From an uncultured Eubacteriales bacterium (GTDB taxonomy: Bacteria > Bacillota > Clostridia > Oscillospirales > Acutalibacteraceae): a DNA stretch of 15,524 bases. The stretch is taken from positions 1-15,524 of the forward strand of contig ONSE01000140.1 of assembly GCA_900320415.1 (NCBI GenBank), given 5' to 3'. A program made the position numbers and the translations under genes. The notes beneath the pieces are model-generated. The model saw nothing but the letters and a program-made list of their open reading frames with translations, had not been told where the DNA came from and made no database searches. Positions 7,899-15,166 of the stretch are shown one piece after another (position 1 is the stretch's first letter; the number at the start of each line of letters is the position of its first letter).

Positions 7899-8571
7899 AA
7901 CCCATCAGCTCCAAAGCCTCGCGCGCCGCCTGCTGCTCGGCCTCCTTTTTGCTTCTGCCGCCGCCCTTGCCGATAACGTTGCTGTTCAGGTGAACCTCAA
8001 CGACAAAATGCTTGTTGTGGTCGGGACCGCTCTCTCCGATCAGGACATACTCGAGCTTTTCACCCGGATTTTTCTGGACGATCTCCTGCAGGGTCGTCTT
8101 GAAATCCTTGACCTTTTTCTTTTTGGAGTTCTTTATGGCGGGGATGACAAAACGGAGGATGTGCTTCGCGGCAGGCTCCATCCCTCCGTCGATATATATC
8201 GCGGCGATCAGCGCCTCGAAGGCGTCTGAAAGTATGGAGGGCCGCTCCGCTCCTCTGTTGTTTTTCTCGCCCTTGCTGAGAATCAGGTAGTTGCCCAGCT
8301 GAATTTTCTTTGCAAACTCAAACAGGGACACTTCACACACCAACGCGGCTCTCAGCTTTGTCAGCTCTCCCTCGGGCAGCTCGGGACAGTGCTTAAAAAT
8401 ATAATCCGACACAACAATGGACAGCACCGCGTCGCCCAGAAATTCCAGGCGTTCATTATACTTGATATGCTGCGCCTTGTGCTCATTGGCGTAGGAGGAA
8501 TGGGTCAGCGCCTCTTTCAGAAGCTCCCGGTTCTGAAAGTGATATCCGATTTTGTTTTCCAATTCCGTCAT
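7894..8571 (-). CDS. rnc: Ribonuclease III
   Basis: Double-strand-specific endoribonuclease that processes rRNA precursors and structured mRNAs. The 225-residue protein has the RNase III signature NERLEFLGDAVL at 39-50, with catalytic acids E43 and D47, and the second acidic pair D116 and E119 in LSDAFEALIAAIYIDGG. A C-terminal double-stranded RNA binding domain spans about 156-224, ending GGGRSKKEAEQQAAREALELM. The start is set at the ATG at 8571 because GGGAG (8579-8583) precedes it by 7 bases; an in-frame GTG at 8589 that overlaps the plsX stop lacks a binding site. It begins 14 bases after plsX, and no acpP gene lies between, unlike the common plsX...acpP-rnc order. Its TAA stop overlaps the ATT start of the radical SAM gene. 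Confidence 0.97.
   Translation of the reverse strand: MTELENKIGYHFQNRELLKEALTHSSYANEHKAQHIKYNERLEFLGDAVLSIVVSDYIFKHCPELPEGELTKLRAALVCEVSLFEFAKKIQLGNYLILSKGEKNNRGAERPSILSDAFEALIAAIYIDGGMEPAAKHILRFVIPAIKNSKKKKVKDFKTTLQEIVQKNPGEKLEYVLIGESGPDHNKHFVVEVHLNSNVIGKGGGRSKKEAEQQAAREALELMGY
7899..7912 (-). promoter_or_regulatory. Shine-Dalgarno GGAG for the ATT-started radical SAM gene
   Basis: GGAG (7912-7909) sits inside the last codons of rnc, 10 bases before the ATT at 7898. It is the only purine-rich site that could serve an initiation event upstream of the CxxxCxxC motif. Ribosomes terminating on rnc at TAA (7894-7896) would stop directly over the ATT, so re-initiation could compensate for the poor codon. 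The site is seen; its use is inferred. Confidence 0.5.
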
Positions 8572-8585
8572 TCTGTTACTCCCAA

Positions 8586-9566
8586 TCACAGTGATGAACT
8601 GATTTCGTCAATCGCCTTTCCCTCGACAAATTCCATCACGAGCTTTATGCCGCTGCGGATAGTGACCGCCTTGGAATCGCCGTGTGCCTTGAATACCGGC
8701 TTGGACGCGCCGAGAATCGGGGCAGCACCGTAGGCGTTGTAATTGAACTTTTCCTTGAGCCCCTTCAAATCCTTCATCACAAGCGCCGCCGCCATCTTTC
8801 CCTTGACGCTGTCGGTGAACATATGCTTCATCATCCGCAGCAGCGTAAGCGCGACACCCTCGTAGGTCTTGAGAACCAGGTTGCCCGAAAAGCCGTCGCA
8901 GACGACAACATCGCACACCCCCTTGGAGAGATCCCTGCCTTCCACGTTGCCGATGAAATTCAGCTTGCTCGCCTTGAGGAGCTGATAGGTCTCGCGGGAA
9001 ACATCGGTACCCTTATGGTCCTCGGTGCCGACGTTGGCAAGTCCGATCCTGGGGTTCTTGACCTTCATGACCTTCTCCATATAGATGGAGCCCATTACCG
9101 CGAACTGATAGAGCATCTCGGGACGGCACTCGACATTGGCGCCGCCGTCAAGCAGCATGAAAAAGCCGTTTTCCGCGGGAAGCACGGGAGCAAAGGCGGG
9201 GCGCTTGATGCCCTTGATCCTCTTTACCAGCACGGTCGCGCCGACACACAGAGCGCCGCTGTTTCCCGCACTGATAAAGGCGTCTCCCCTGCCCTCGTTG
9301 AGCAGACGGAAGCCGACCGCCATTGAACTGTCCTTCTTCGTCTTGCGGACAGAATTCGCCTCGTCCTCCATGGTGATGACCTCGGGGCAATCCTCGATTT
9401 CGATGTTTTTCAGGGAGATATCGTTTTCCTCGGCGACCTTGCGGATAATATCCTCCCTGCCAGTCAGAAGAATATTCACGCCATACGCCTCGACCGCCTC
9501 AGCGCATCCCTTGATGATTTCCAGCGGTGCGTTATCTCCGCCAAACGCGTCTACAATTATTGTCAT
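8586..9566 (-). CDS. plsX: Phosphate acyltransferase PlsX
   Basis: Acyl-ACP:phosphate acyltransferase that makes acyl-phosphate for PlsY, the first step of phospholipid synthesis in Gram-positive bacteria; peripheral to the membrane. The 326-residue protein opens with the family hallmark IIVDAFGGDNAP at 3-14. It has the conserved AFISAGNSGAL at 96-106, LLDGGANVECRPE at 138-150, GNVEGRDL at 206-213 and CDGFSGNLVLKTYEG at 223-237. The ATG at 9566 is preferred: it matches the family start and follows GGGGTGAT (9571-9578). An in-frame GTG at 9575 inside the trmFO stop is the alternative and would add three residues. It follows trmFO by 5 bases. Neither fapR nor the fab genes that accompany plsX in other Firmicutes are present here. 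Confidence 0.97.
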   Translation of the reverse strand: MTIIVDAFGGDNAPLEIIKGCAEAVEAYGVNILLTGREDIIRKVAEENDISLKNIEIEDCPEVITMEDEANSVRKTKKDSSMAVGFRLLNEGRGDAFISAGNSGALCVGATVLVKRIKGIKRPAFAPVLPAENGFFMLLDGGANVECRPEMLYQFAVMGSIYMEKVMKVKNPRIGLANVGTEDHKGTDVSRETYQLLKASKLNFIGNVEGRDLSKGVCDVVVCDGFSGNLVLKTYEGVALTLLRMMKHMFTDSVKGKMAAALVMKDLKGLKEKFNYNAYGAAPILGASKPVFKAHGDSKAVTIRSGIKLVMEFVEGKAIDEISSSL

Positions 9567-9571
9567 AGTAA

Positions 9572-10885
9572 TCACCCCATATGTTGCTTGATAAATCGTT
9601 CCTGTGAAGCCAGCGCGCGGTACGCGTAGGCCGCCGCGCGTTCGCGTTTGTCTCTCGGTCTGTTTTCCAGCTCGGGCAGTATTCCGAGATTCGCCCCCAT
9701 CGGCTGGAATTTCCTGACGGACGGATCCGCGATATAGCGTGAAAGCGCTCCCATCATGGTATCGGCGGGAAACACGAGCGTGGGCTGCTGTTTCAGCGTC
9801 CTGACAGCGTTGATTCCCGCGAGGATTCCCGATGCGGCGGACTCCATATAGCCCTCTACGCCCGTAATCTGGCCCGCAAAGAATAGGGTTTTATCTTCTT
9901 TTACAGAAAAATCAGCGTTCAGGATCCTGGGAGAGCACAGGAAGGTGTTGCGGTGCATGACGCCGTAGCGCACAAATTCCGCGCGGTGAAGTGCGGGGAT
10001 CAGGGAGAACACTCTTTTTTGCTCAGGAAATTTCAAATTGGTCTGAAAGCCGACAAGATTATACAGAGTTCCCGCTGCATTTTCCTTTCTCAGCTGCAAG
10101 ACAGCCCAGGGACGGTGTCCTGTTCTCGGATCAATGAGTCCGACAGGCTTCATGGGACCGAAACGCAGTGTTCCCTCCCCCCTCTGCGCCATCACCTCAA
10201 CGGGCATACACCCCTCGTAAACCTTGGGATTGCTGACGTCAAAATCGTGCAGCGGCGCTCTTTCGGCGCTGACGAGCGCTTCATAAAAACGCTCGTACTC
10301 CTCCTTGTTCATCGGGCAGTTGATGTAATCGTCCTCTCCGCCGCGCTCGTAGCGAGACGCGGTGAAGGCAAAGTCCATATCGACGCTCTCCGCCGTCACG
10401 ATCGGCGCGGCGGCGTCAAAGAACGACAGCGAATCGCCGAAACGCTTTTCTATTGCCCCGGCAAGCGCGTCTGAGGTCAGCGGTCCCGTTGCGATAACGG
10501 TTATTCCGTCATCGGGGATTTCGGTAACCTCCTCGCTGATGACCTCAATATTCGGGTGGCTTCTGATGCCTTCTGTTACCAGCCGCGCGAACTGCTCGCG
10601 GTCAACCGCCAACGCGCCTCCCGCCGGCACCTGACACTGGTCGGCGCAGCGCATCAAAAAGGAGTTCAGACGGCGCATCTCCTCCTTCAAAAGGCCTGCC
10701 GCACTCTCCACACGAATCGCCTTGAGAGAGTTGGAGCAGACAAGCTCACCGAACCAATCGGTTTTATGCGCGGGTGTTTTCTTGGCGGGCTTCATCTCGT
10801 ACAGCCTGACAGGGACGCCGCTGTCGGCAATCCGCATAGCCGCCTCGCAGCCTGCCAGTCCCGCTCCTATTACATTAATACTCAT
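9572..10885 (-). CDS. trmFO: Methylenetetrahydrofolate-tRNA-(uracil-5-)-methyltransferase TrmFO
   Basis: Folate- and FAD-dependent enzyme that makes ribothymidine at position 54 of the tRNA T-loop, the Gram-positive counterpart of SAM-dependent TrmA. The 437-residue protein begins with a dinucleotide-binding fold, VIGAGLAGCEAAMRIAD at 5-21. The two cysteines that matter in the B. subtilis enzyme are present as C50 (ELVCSNSLKA) and C226 (YEGCMPVEVMA). Other conserved blocks are THRPWAVLQLRKEN-like text near 266-280 and YMESAASGILAGINA at about 352-366. The ATG at 10885 overlaps the topA stop (ATGA); only a weak GGATGAT lies upstream, which fits coupling to topA. The dprA-topA-trmFO order is classic for Firmicutes, but xerC, hslVU and codY do not follow here. 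Confidence 0.97.
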   Translation of the reverse strand: MSINVIGAGLAGCEAAMRIADSGVPVRLYEMKPAKKTPAHKTDWFGELVCSNSLKAIRVESAAGLLKEEMRRLNSFLMRCADQCQVPAGGALAVDREQFARLVTEGIRSHPNIEVISEEVTEIPDDGITVIATGPLTSDALAGAIEKRFGDSLSFFDAAAPIVTAESVDMDFAFTASRYERGGEDDYINCPMNKEEYERFYEALVSAERAPLHDFDVSNPKVYEGCMPVEVMAQRGEGTLRFGPMKPVGLIDPRTGHRPWAVLQLRKENAAGTLYNLVGFQTNLKFPEQKRVFSLIPALHRAEFVRYGVMHRNTFLCSPRILNADFSVKEDKTLFFAGQITGVEGYMESAASGILAGINAVRTLKQQPTLVFPADTMMGALSRYIADPSVRKFQPMGANLGILPELENRPRDKRERAAAYAYRALASQERFIKQHMG

Positions 10886-12975
10886 GCTTTATCATCCGTG
10901 GGAACCGCCTTGGTAAAACCGCAGCCCTCCGCCGCGCAGAACAAGGTCGGTTTTTTGCCTTTTTTCTTAAAAAGAATTTCTCCGCACTGCGGACACTTCT
11001 CGTTGGTCGGCTCGTTCCAGCTGACAAAATCGCAGTTGGGGTAGTTGGAGCAGCCATAGAAAATCCTCTTCGTCTTGGTGCGCTTGACAATGATGTCTCC
11101 GCCGCACTTGGGACATTTCGTTCCCGTTTTTTCAACGTACTTGAGGATATTCTTGCACTCGGGATAACCCGGGCAGGCGATAAACTTGCCGTATCTGCCG
11201 ACCTTGACGACCATTTTTCTGCCGCATTTGTCGCAGACGATGTCGGTTTCATCCTCCTTCAGCTTGATTTTGACGCCCTCCATTTCCGCCTTCGCTTCCT
11301 TGAGGGTGGTTTCAAAATCTCCGTAAAAGCTGCCGAGAAGCTCATCCCACTGCACGGAGCCGTTTTCCACGCTGTCGAGGTCCTCCTCCATTTCAGCGGT
11401 GAACTTGACGTTGACGATATTCGGGAAGCGCTCCTTCATCAGGGTGGTGATCGCCTCCCCCAGCTCGGTGGGTACCAGCGTTTTTGCCTCGCGCTTGACA
11501 TACTCCCTGCTGGTCAGAGTAGTAATGGTCGCCGCGTAGGTGGAAGGTCTGCCGATGCCGTATTCCTCCAGGGTCTTGATCAGGGATGCCTCTGTGTAGC
11601 GGGCGGGAGGCTGGGTGAAGTGCTGGTTCTTTTTCAGCTCCTTGCACCTGACCGGCATATCCTTTTCGAGGGGAGGCAGCTGTGTGGACTTTTCCTCCGC
11701 CTCGTCCTTGCTCTCCACATAAAGCGCGGTGAAGCCGGGGAAATCCACAATATATCCCGACGCCTTGAAGGTGTAGCCCCTTGCTTCAATATCCGCCTGG
11801 GTGGTTTTCTGGATGCAGTCAGCCATCTGAGACGCGGTGAAGCGGCTCCAAATCAGCTTATAAAGCTTATACTGGTCGGAGGTAAGGCTGCTCTTGACGC
11901 TGTCGGGCGTGAGAGAAGGCATGGAGGGACGAATCGCCTCGTGACCGTCCTGAGCGTTCTTTCGGGATTTAAAGTGTCTGGGCTGCGCGGGGAGATACTC
12001 CGCGCCGTATGCCTGATCGATATACCGGGTTACCTCCTGTATCGCGACGTCGGAGATACGGAGCGAGTCGGTTCTCATGTAGGTGATCAGACCTGTCGCG
12101 CCCATTCCCTCGATTTCAACACCCTCGTACAGCTCCTGCGCGACCTTCATGGTGCGGCGGGACTGAAAGCCCAGCTTCCTGGACGCCTCCTGCTGGAGTG
12201 TTGAGGTGATGAACGGAGGAGCGGGACTTTTCTTTCTCGTGCCGTGGCGCACCTTGGTGACGGTGTACTCCGCTCCGTCCAGATCCGCTTCTATTTTGTC
12301 CGCCTGTTCCCGGTTCTTTATCTTGATTTTTCCGTTCGCGTCCGAATAGAGCGAGGCGGAAAAGGTCTTTCTGCTGCCCTTGGGAATAAACTTCGCGTCA
12401 ATCGACCAGTATTCCTCCGGCTTGAACTTGCGGATTTCGTTTTCTCTGTCCACGATGATGCGCAGCGCTACGGACTGGACACGCCCCGCGGAAAGTCCTC
12501 TGCGGATTTTCTGCGAGATAAAGGGACTGAGCTTATAGCCCACCAGCCTGTCGAGAATCCTCCTCGCCTGCTGCGCGTTGACCAGGTCGATGTTGATGCC
12601 GCGCGGATGGCTCATACCGTTCTGCACACCTGTTTTGGTGATCTCATTGAACTCCACTCTCTTGCAATAATCCTCGGGCAGCCCGAGAATGTACGCGAGG
12701 TGCCACGAAATCGCCTCTCCCTCGCGGTCGGGGTCGGTCGCGAGATAAATATTGTCGCTTTTTTCGGCAAGTCCCTTCAGCTCCTTGACGAGCTTTTCCT
12801 TGCCCTTGATGATATCATACTTCGGCGCAAAATGGTTTTTGATGTCCACGCTGAGACGCGCCTTCGGCAAATCGCGCACGTGTCCCATGGACGCAACTAC
12901 CTCGAAATTGCCACCGAGATATTTTTTGATTGTTTTGGCTTTGGCAGGAGACTCCACAATAACCAAATCTGACAT
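10882..12975 (-). CDS. topA: DNA topoisomerase I (type IA)
   Basis: Type IA topoisomerase that relaxes negatively supercoiled DNA through a 5'-phosphotyrosine intermediate. The 697-residue protein has an N-terminal Toprim domain (VIVESPAKAKTIKKYL at 5-20; acidic DPDREGE at 81-87), the LSAGRVQSVALR block at 161-172 and the active-site tyrosine Y299 in GLITYMRTDSLR. Three C-terminal zinc-ribbon modules follow at about 581-607, 621-648 and 661-685; each has the CxxC pair and a second cysteine pair, the last pair written CAAEGC. This domain set and length are typical for Firmicutes. A very strong AGGAGGA (12981-12987) lies 5 bases before the ATG at 12975, the best ribosome binding site in the run. 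It follows dprA by 24 bases, the largest gap in the run, and overlaps trmFO by 4 bases. Confidence 0.98.
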   Translation of the reverse strand: MSDLVIVESPAKAKTIKKYLGGNFEVVASMGHVRDLPKARLSVDIKNHFAPKYDIIKGKEKLVKELKGLAEKSDNIYLATDPDREGEAISWHLAYILGLPEDYCKRVEFNEITKTGVQNGMSHPRGINIDLVNAQQARRILDRLVGYKLSPFISQKIRRGLSAGRVQSVALRIIVDRENEIRKFKPEEYWSIDAKFIPKGSRKTFSASLYSDANGKIKIKNREQADKIEADLDGAEYTVTKVRHGTRKKSPAPPFITSTLQQEASRKLGFQSRRTMKVAQELYEGVEIEGMGATGLITYMRTDSLRISDVAIQEVTRYIDQAYGAEYLPAQPRHFKSRKNAQDGHEAIRPSMPSLTPDSVKSSLTSDQYKLYKLIWSRFTASQMADCIQKTTQADIEARGYTFKASGYIVDFPGFTALYVESKDEAEEKSTQLPPLEKDMPVRCKELKKNQHFTQPPARYTEASLIKTLEEYGIGRPSTYAATITTLTSREYVKREAKTLVPTELGEAITTLMKERFPNIVNVKFTAEMEEDLDSVENGSVQWDELLGSFYGDFETTLKEAKAEMEGVKIKLKEDETDIVCDKCGRKMVVKVGRYGKFIACPGYPECKNILKYVEKTGTKCPKCGGDIIVKRTKTKRIFYGCSNYPNCDFVSWNEPTNEKCPQCGEILFKKKGKKPTLFCAAEGCGFTKAVPTDDKA

Positions 12976-12999
12976 ATTTTTCCTCCTGGGTTTATACCT

Positions 13000-14256
13000 C
13001 TATTTGAGGGAGAATTTTCTGCCCTTGGCGGCGAGCACCAGATCCTTCATTTCCAGCTGCGTCAGCGCAGCAAGCACACGGAATATCGGCAGCTTCAGAT
13101 CCCTCGAAATAGTATCTATATGAACAGGCTCGGCGGTCAGGTAATCATAAACCGCCTGCTCATCGCTTGTTAGGTTCACTTTTGTATTATGCTTCGGTTC
13201 GGGCTTTTCAGGCTCCTTATCCTGCTTTTCGTCCAGAATGTCGTCGATCGTATAGCCCGGGTCAATTTGCTTGAAGCCCTTCAGGTGCTTTCTGACCCTC
13301 TTTGTTCCCTTGACGGGAATCATCTCAATGTCGGCCAGCGAAATAAAATCAATCGGCTTTTTCTCCTCACGGGAATAGCTGTCACGAAACGCCATGATGA
13401 TGTCCATGAAGTCCGTTATGGGAACCGCCGTACCTTCCTTGATCCTGAAATTGGAGCCTTCGTTGTTGGGACTGTTGTTTCCAAGCAGCGCGAACAGCTC
13501 CTTTCCCTGCTCCAGCGCCAGATCGGCTGTGATCAGAGATCCGCTGTTTTTTCCCGACTCTATAATCAGCACGCCCCGGGACAGTGCGGCGATCAGACGG
13601 TTCCTCGCGGGAAAGTGGTAGGGCTTCGGCGGAGTGCCGGGAGGATACTCCGAAATGACGGCGCCGTTTTTGGCAATATCCCTGCGCATTCCCGCGTTAG
13701 TCATCAGGTAGGGATAATCGATGCCGCACCCCAAAACACATATCGTCACACCGTTTGCCGCGAGTGTTCCCCTGTGAGAAGCGCAGTCCACGCCCAAGGC
13801 ACCGCCGCTGACGGTGTACACGCCGTATTTCGAGAGAGAGTAACCGATCTTATAGGCGTTCCTGACGCCGTAGTTGGAGGCGGTTCTCGTTCCCACTATG
13901 CCGATCGTCAGCACGTGGTCCACGTCCGGCAGCCTGCCGTCCACATAAAGCACGGCGGGCGGGGAAAACAGATTCAACACGCACTCGGGATACTCCTCGT
14001 CATCGATGCAAATCAAGGAGTAGCCATGCCGTCTGCTCTGTTCCAGAATTTTTTCCGCTTCCGCGATAGGTGTGGTCTTGAGCTTGTGGATATCATTGTG
14101 ATTCAGCGTTCCGCTGAACCTCCACTCCTGCTCTCCTCCCTCGCAAAAAACGGCAATATCTTCGTACAGCTCAAATAAGCCCTTGATCTTACGGTTGTTG
14201 TAACCAAGCGCCTGCGTCAGCCATATCCAATATTTCGCGTTTGATCCCTTGTTCAT
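13000..14256 (-). CDS. dprA: DNA-processing protein DprA/Smf
   Basis: DprA binds incoming single-stranded DNA and loads RecA during transformation; it is also kept in species not known to be competent. The 418-residue protein has an N-terminal SAM/helix-hairpin-helix-like part (about 1-90) and the Rossmann-like core with GIVGTRTASNYG at 119-130, SGGALGVDCASHRGTLA at 150-166, ISEYPPGTPPKPYHFPARNR at 201-220 and SGSLITADLALEQGKE at 238-253. A charged linker at about 291-360 leads to a C-terminal winged helix (about 362-418). The ATG at 14256 overlaps the upstream stop (ATGA) with a weak GGGA 9 bases upstream; an in-frame TTG at 14271 is less likely. The protein is longer than many DprA proteins because of the linker. 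It directly precedes topA, as in Bacillus. Confidence 0.95.
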   Translation of the reverse strand: MNKGSNAKYWIWLTQALGYNNRKIKGLFELYEDIAVFCEGGEQEWRFSGTLNHNDIHKLKTTPIAEAEKILEQSRRHGYSLICIDDEEYPECVLNLFSPPAVLYVDGRLPDVDHVLTIGIVGTRTASNYGVRNAYKIGYSLSKYGVYTVSGGALGVDCASHRGTLAANGVTICVLGCGIDYPYLMTNAGMRRDIAKNGAVISEYPPGTPPKPYHFPARNRLIAALSRGVLIIESGKNSGSLITADLALEQGKELFALLGNNSPNNEGSNFRIKEGTAVPITDFMDIIMAFRDSYSREEKKPIDFISLADIEMIPVKGTKRVRKHLKGFKQIDPGYTIDDILDEKQDKEPEKPEPKHNTKVNLTSDEQAVYDYLTAEPVHIDTISRDLKLPIFRVLAALTQLEMKDLVLAAKGRKFSLK

Positions 14257-15035
14257 CGAAGCATTTCCCAAATGATTACCGTTGCCGCCGCCGATGCGTT
14301 GAGCGACTCCGCCTTCCCTTTCATGGGAATCGTAACGCGGTGGTCACAGGCGGCAATTGTTTCCTTTGTCAAGCCGTTTCCCTCGTTTCCGATAACGGTA
14401 ACGCACGGCTCACGAAAGGATATTTCACTGATTTTCTCCGCGTCCCTGTCAACAACCGCCGCGTAGGAGCAAAGCCCGTTGTACTGTGAAAGAAAAGCGG
14501 GGATCCCTTCGCAAATATGGAAGGGGACCCGGAAAACCGCGCCCATACTTCCCCTGACTACCTTGGGATTATAAATGTCGCAGCAGTCAGCGGAAAGGAT
14601 CACACCCGAAATGCCAAACGCTTCCGCGGAGCGCAATACAGTACCGAGATTGTTCGGATCCTGCACATTTTCAAGCGCAAGAAATTTTCCGTTATTCTTA
14701 ATTGTATCAAACTGTATGGTTTTGTCAAGTGTTTTTATTGTACAAAGGAATCCCTGCGGCGTCTGCGTATCGCTGACAGACGCGAAAACGGACGGAGAAA
14801 GGAGGATGGTTTCCCCTGCGCAGCTCTGCAGTTCCCCGAATTGCCCGGGGTATTTTTCCGTTGCGCGCTCGGTGACATACAGCGTTTGTATTTCCGCTCC
14901 GCTCTTCATGGCGTCGCGGCAGATCCGAAGTCCCTCGGCGATGAACAAACCTGACTGGCGGCGGAAGCGTGCGCTTTTCTGCAGCTTGGAAAGCTGCTTG
15001 ACACGAGGATTTTCTTTGCTTGAAATCATTGGCAT
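14253..15035 (-). CDS. TrmH/SpoU-family RNA 2'-O-methyltransferase (YsgA-like)
   Basis: SPOUT-class methyltransferase that would transfer a methyl group from SAM to a ribose 2'-OH, most likely in 23S rRNA; the exact site cannot be told from sequence. The 260-residue protein has the N-terminal substrate-binding part (SSKENPRVKQLSKL at 5-18, FIAEGLRI at 31-38). The knotted domain carries motif 1 NVQDPNNLGTVLRSAEAFG at 123-141, motif 2 VIGNEGNGL at 214-222 and motif 3 IPMKGKAESLNASAA at 236-250. I start it at the ATG at 15035, which has AGGGAG (15042-15047) 6 bases upstream. An ATG at 15068 would add eleven residues encoded by the leader hairpin, and an ATG at 15029 is a second option. Position next to rplT resembles ysgA of B. 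subtilis. It overlaps dprA by 4 bases. Confidence 0.92.
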   Translation of the reverse strand: MPMISSKENPRVKQLSKLQKSARFRRQSGLFIAEGLRICRDAMKSGAEIQTLYVTERATEKYPGQFGELQSCAGETILLSPSVFASVSDTQTPQGFLCTIKTLDKTIQFDTIKNNGKFLALENVQDPNNLGTVLRSAEAFGISGVILSADCCDIYNPKVVRGSMGAVFRVPFHICEGIPAFLSQYNGLCSYAAVVDRDAEKISEISFREPCVTVIGNEGNGLTKETIAACDHRVTIPMKGKAESLNASAAATVIIWEMLR

Positions 15036-15041
15036 TGGCTT

Positions 15042-15113
15042 CTCCCTATAAAGGGAATCTCTAATCATCCAATGTCGTGCTTATGAGCGGTAAGGAATGT
15101 TTAGAGGTTCCCT
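15042..15113 (-). promoter_or_regulatory. Leader of the methylase operon with two mutually exclusive hairpins around the Shine-Dalgarno
   Basis: In RNA order, segment 1 AGGGAACCTCTAA (15113-15101) pairs with segment 2 TTAGAGATTCCCT (15064-15052) in 12 of 13 positions. The 3' end of segment 2, TCCCT (15056-15052), can instead pair with AGGGA of the ribosome binding site (15047-15043) across a TTAT loop. The two structures exclude each other, so pairing of 1 with 2 would leave the ribosome site open and loss of it would cover the site. The complementarity is seen directly; a regulatory role is inferred. It could also be the remnant of a small inverted-repeat element. Confidence 0.35.
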
Positions 15114-15147
15114 AAAGTAAAAGCGTTTGGAGATGTCCCCAAACGCT
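15114..15147 (-). terminator. Rho-independent terminator after rplT
   Basis: On the minus strand a perfect 9-bp stem AGCGTTTGG / CCAAACGCT (15139-15147 and 15122-15130) with an 8-base loop is followed by TTTACTTT, giving UUUU with the last stem base, then A-C-UUU. It lies 19 bases after the rplT stop codon and marks the end of the infC-rpmI-rplT type unit. The U-run is interrupted, so some read-through into the methylase operon is plausible. I see no convincing sigma-A promoter between it and 15035. Confidence 0.85.
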
Positions 15148-15166
15148 GTCACAGAAAACTGATTAC

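Noticed and set aside
8572..8589. rnc start at GTG 8589 overlapping the plsX stop
   Set aside because: No Shine-Dalgarno precedes it, whereas GGGAG lies 7 bases before ATG 8571.
13189..14178. A 329-codon plus-strand open frame, with another of 309 codons at 5965-6894
   Set aside because: Both are mirror images of dprA and smc coding sequence, with no recognisable domains and no spaced ribosome binding site.
15036..15068. Methylase start at ATG 15068
   Set aside because: It would translate the leader hairpin and ribosome binding site; ATG 15035 has the well-placed AGGGAG.
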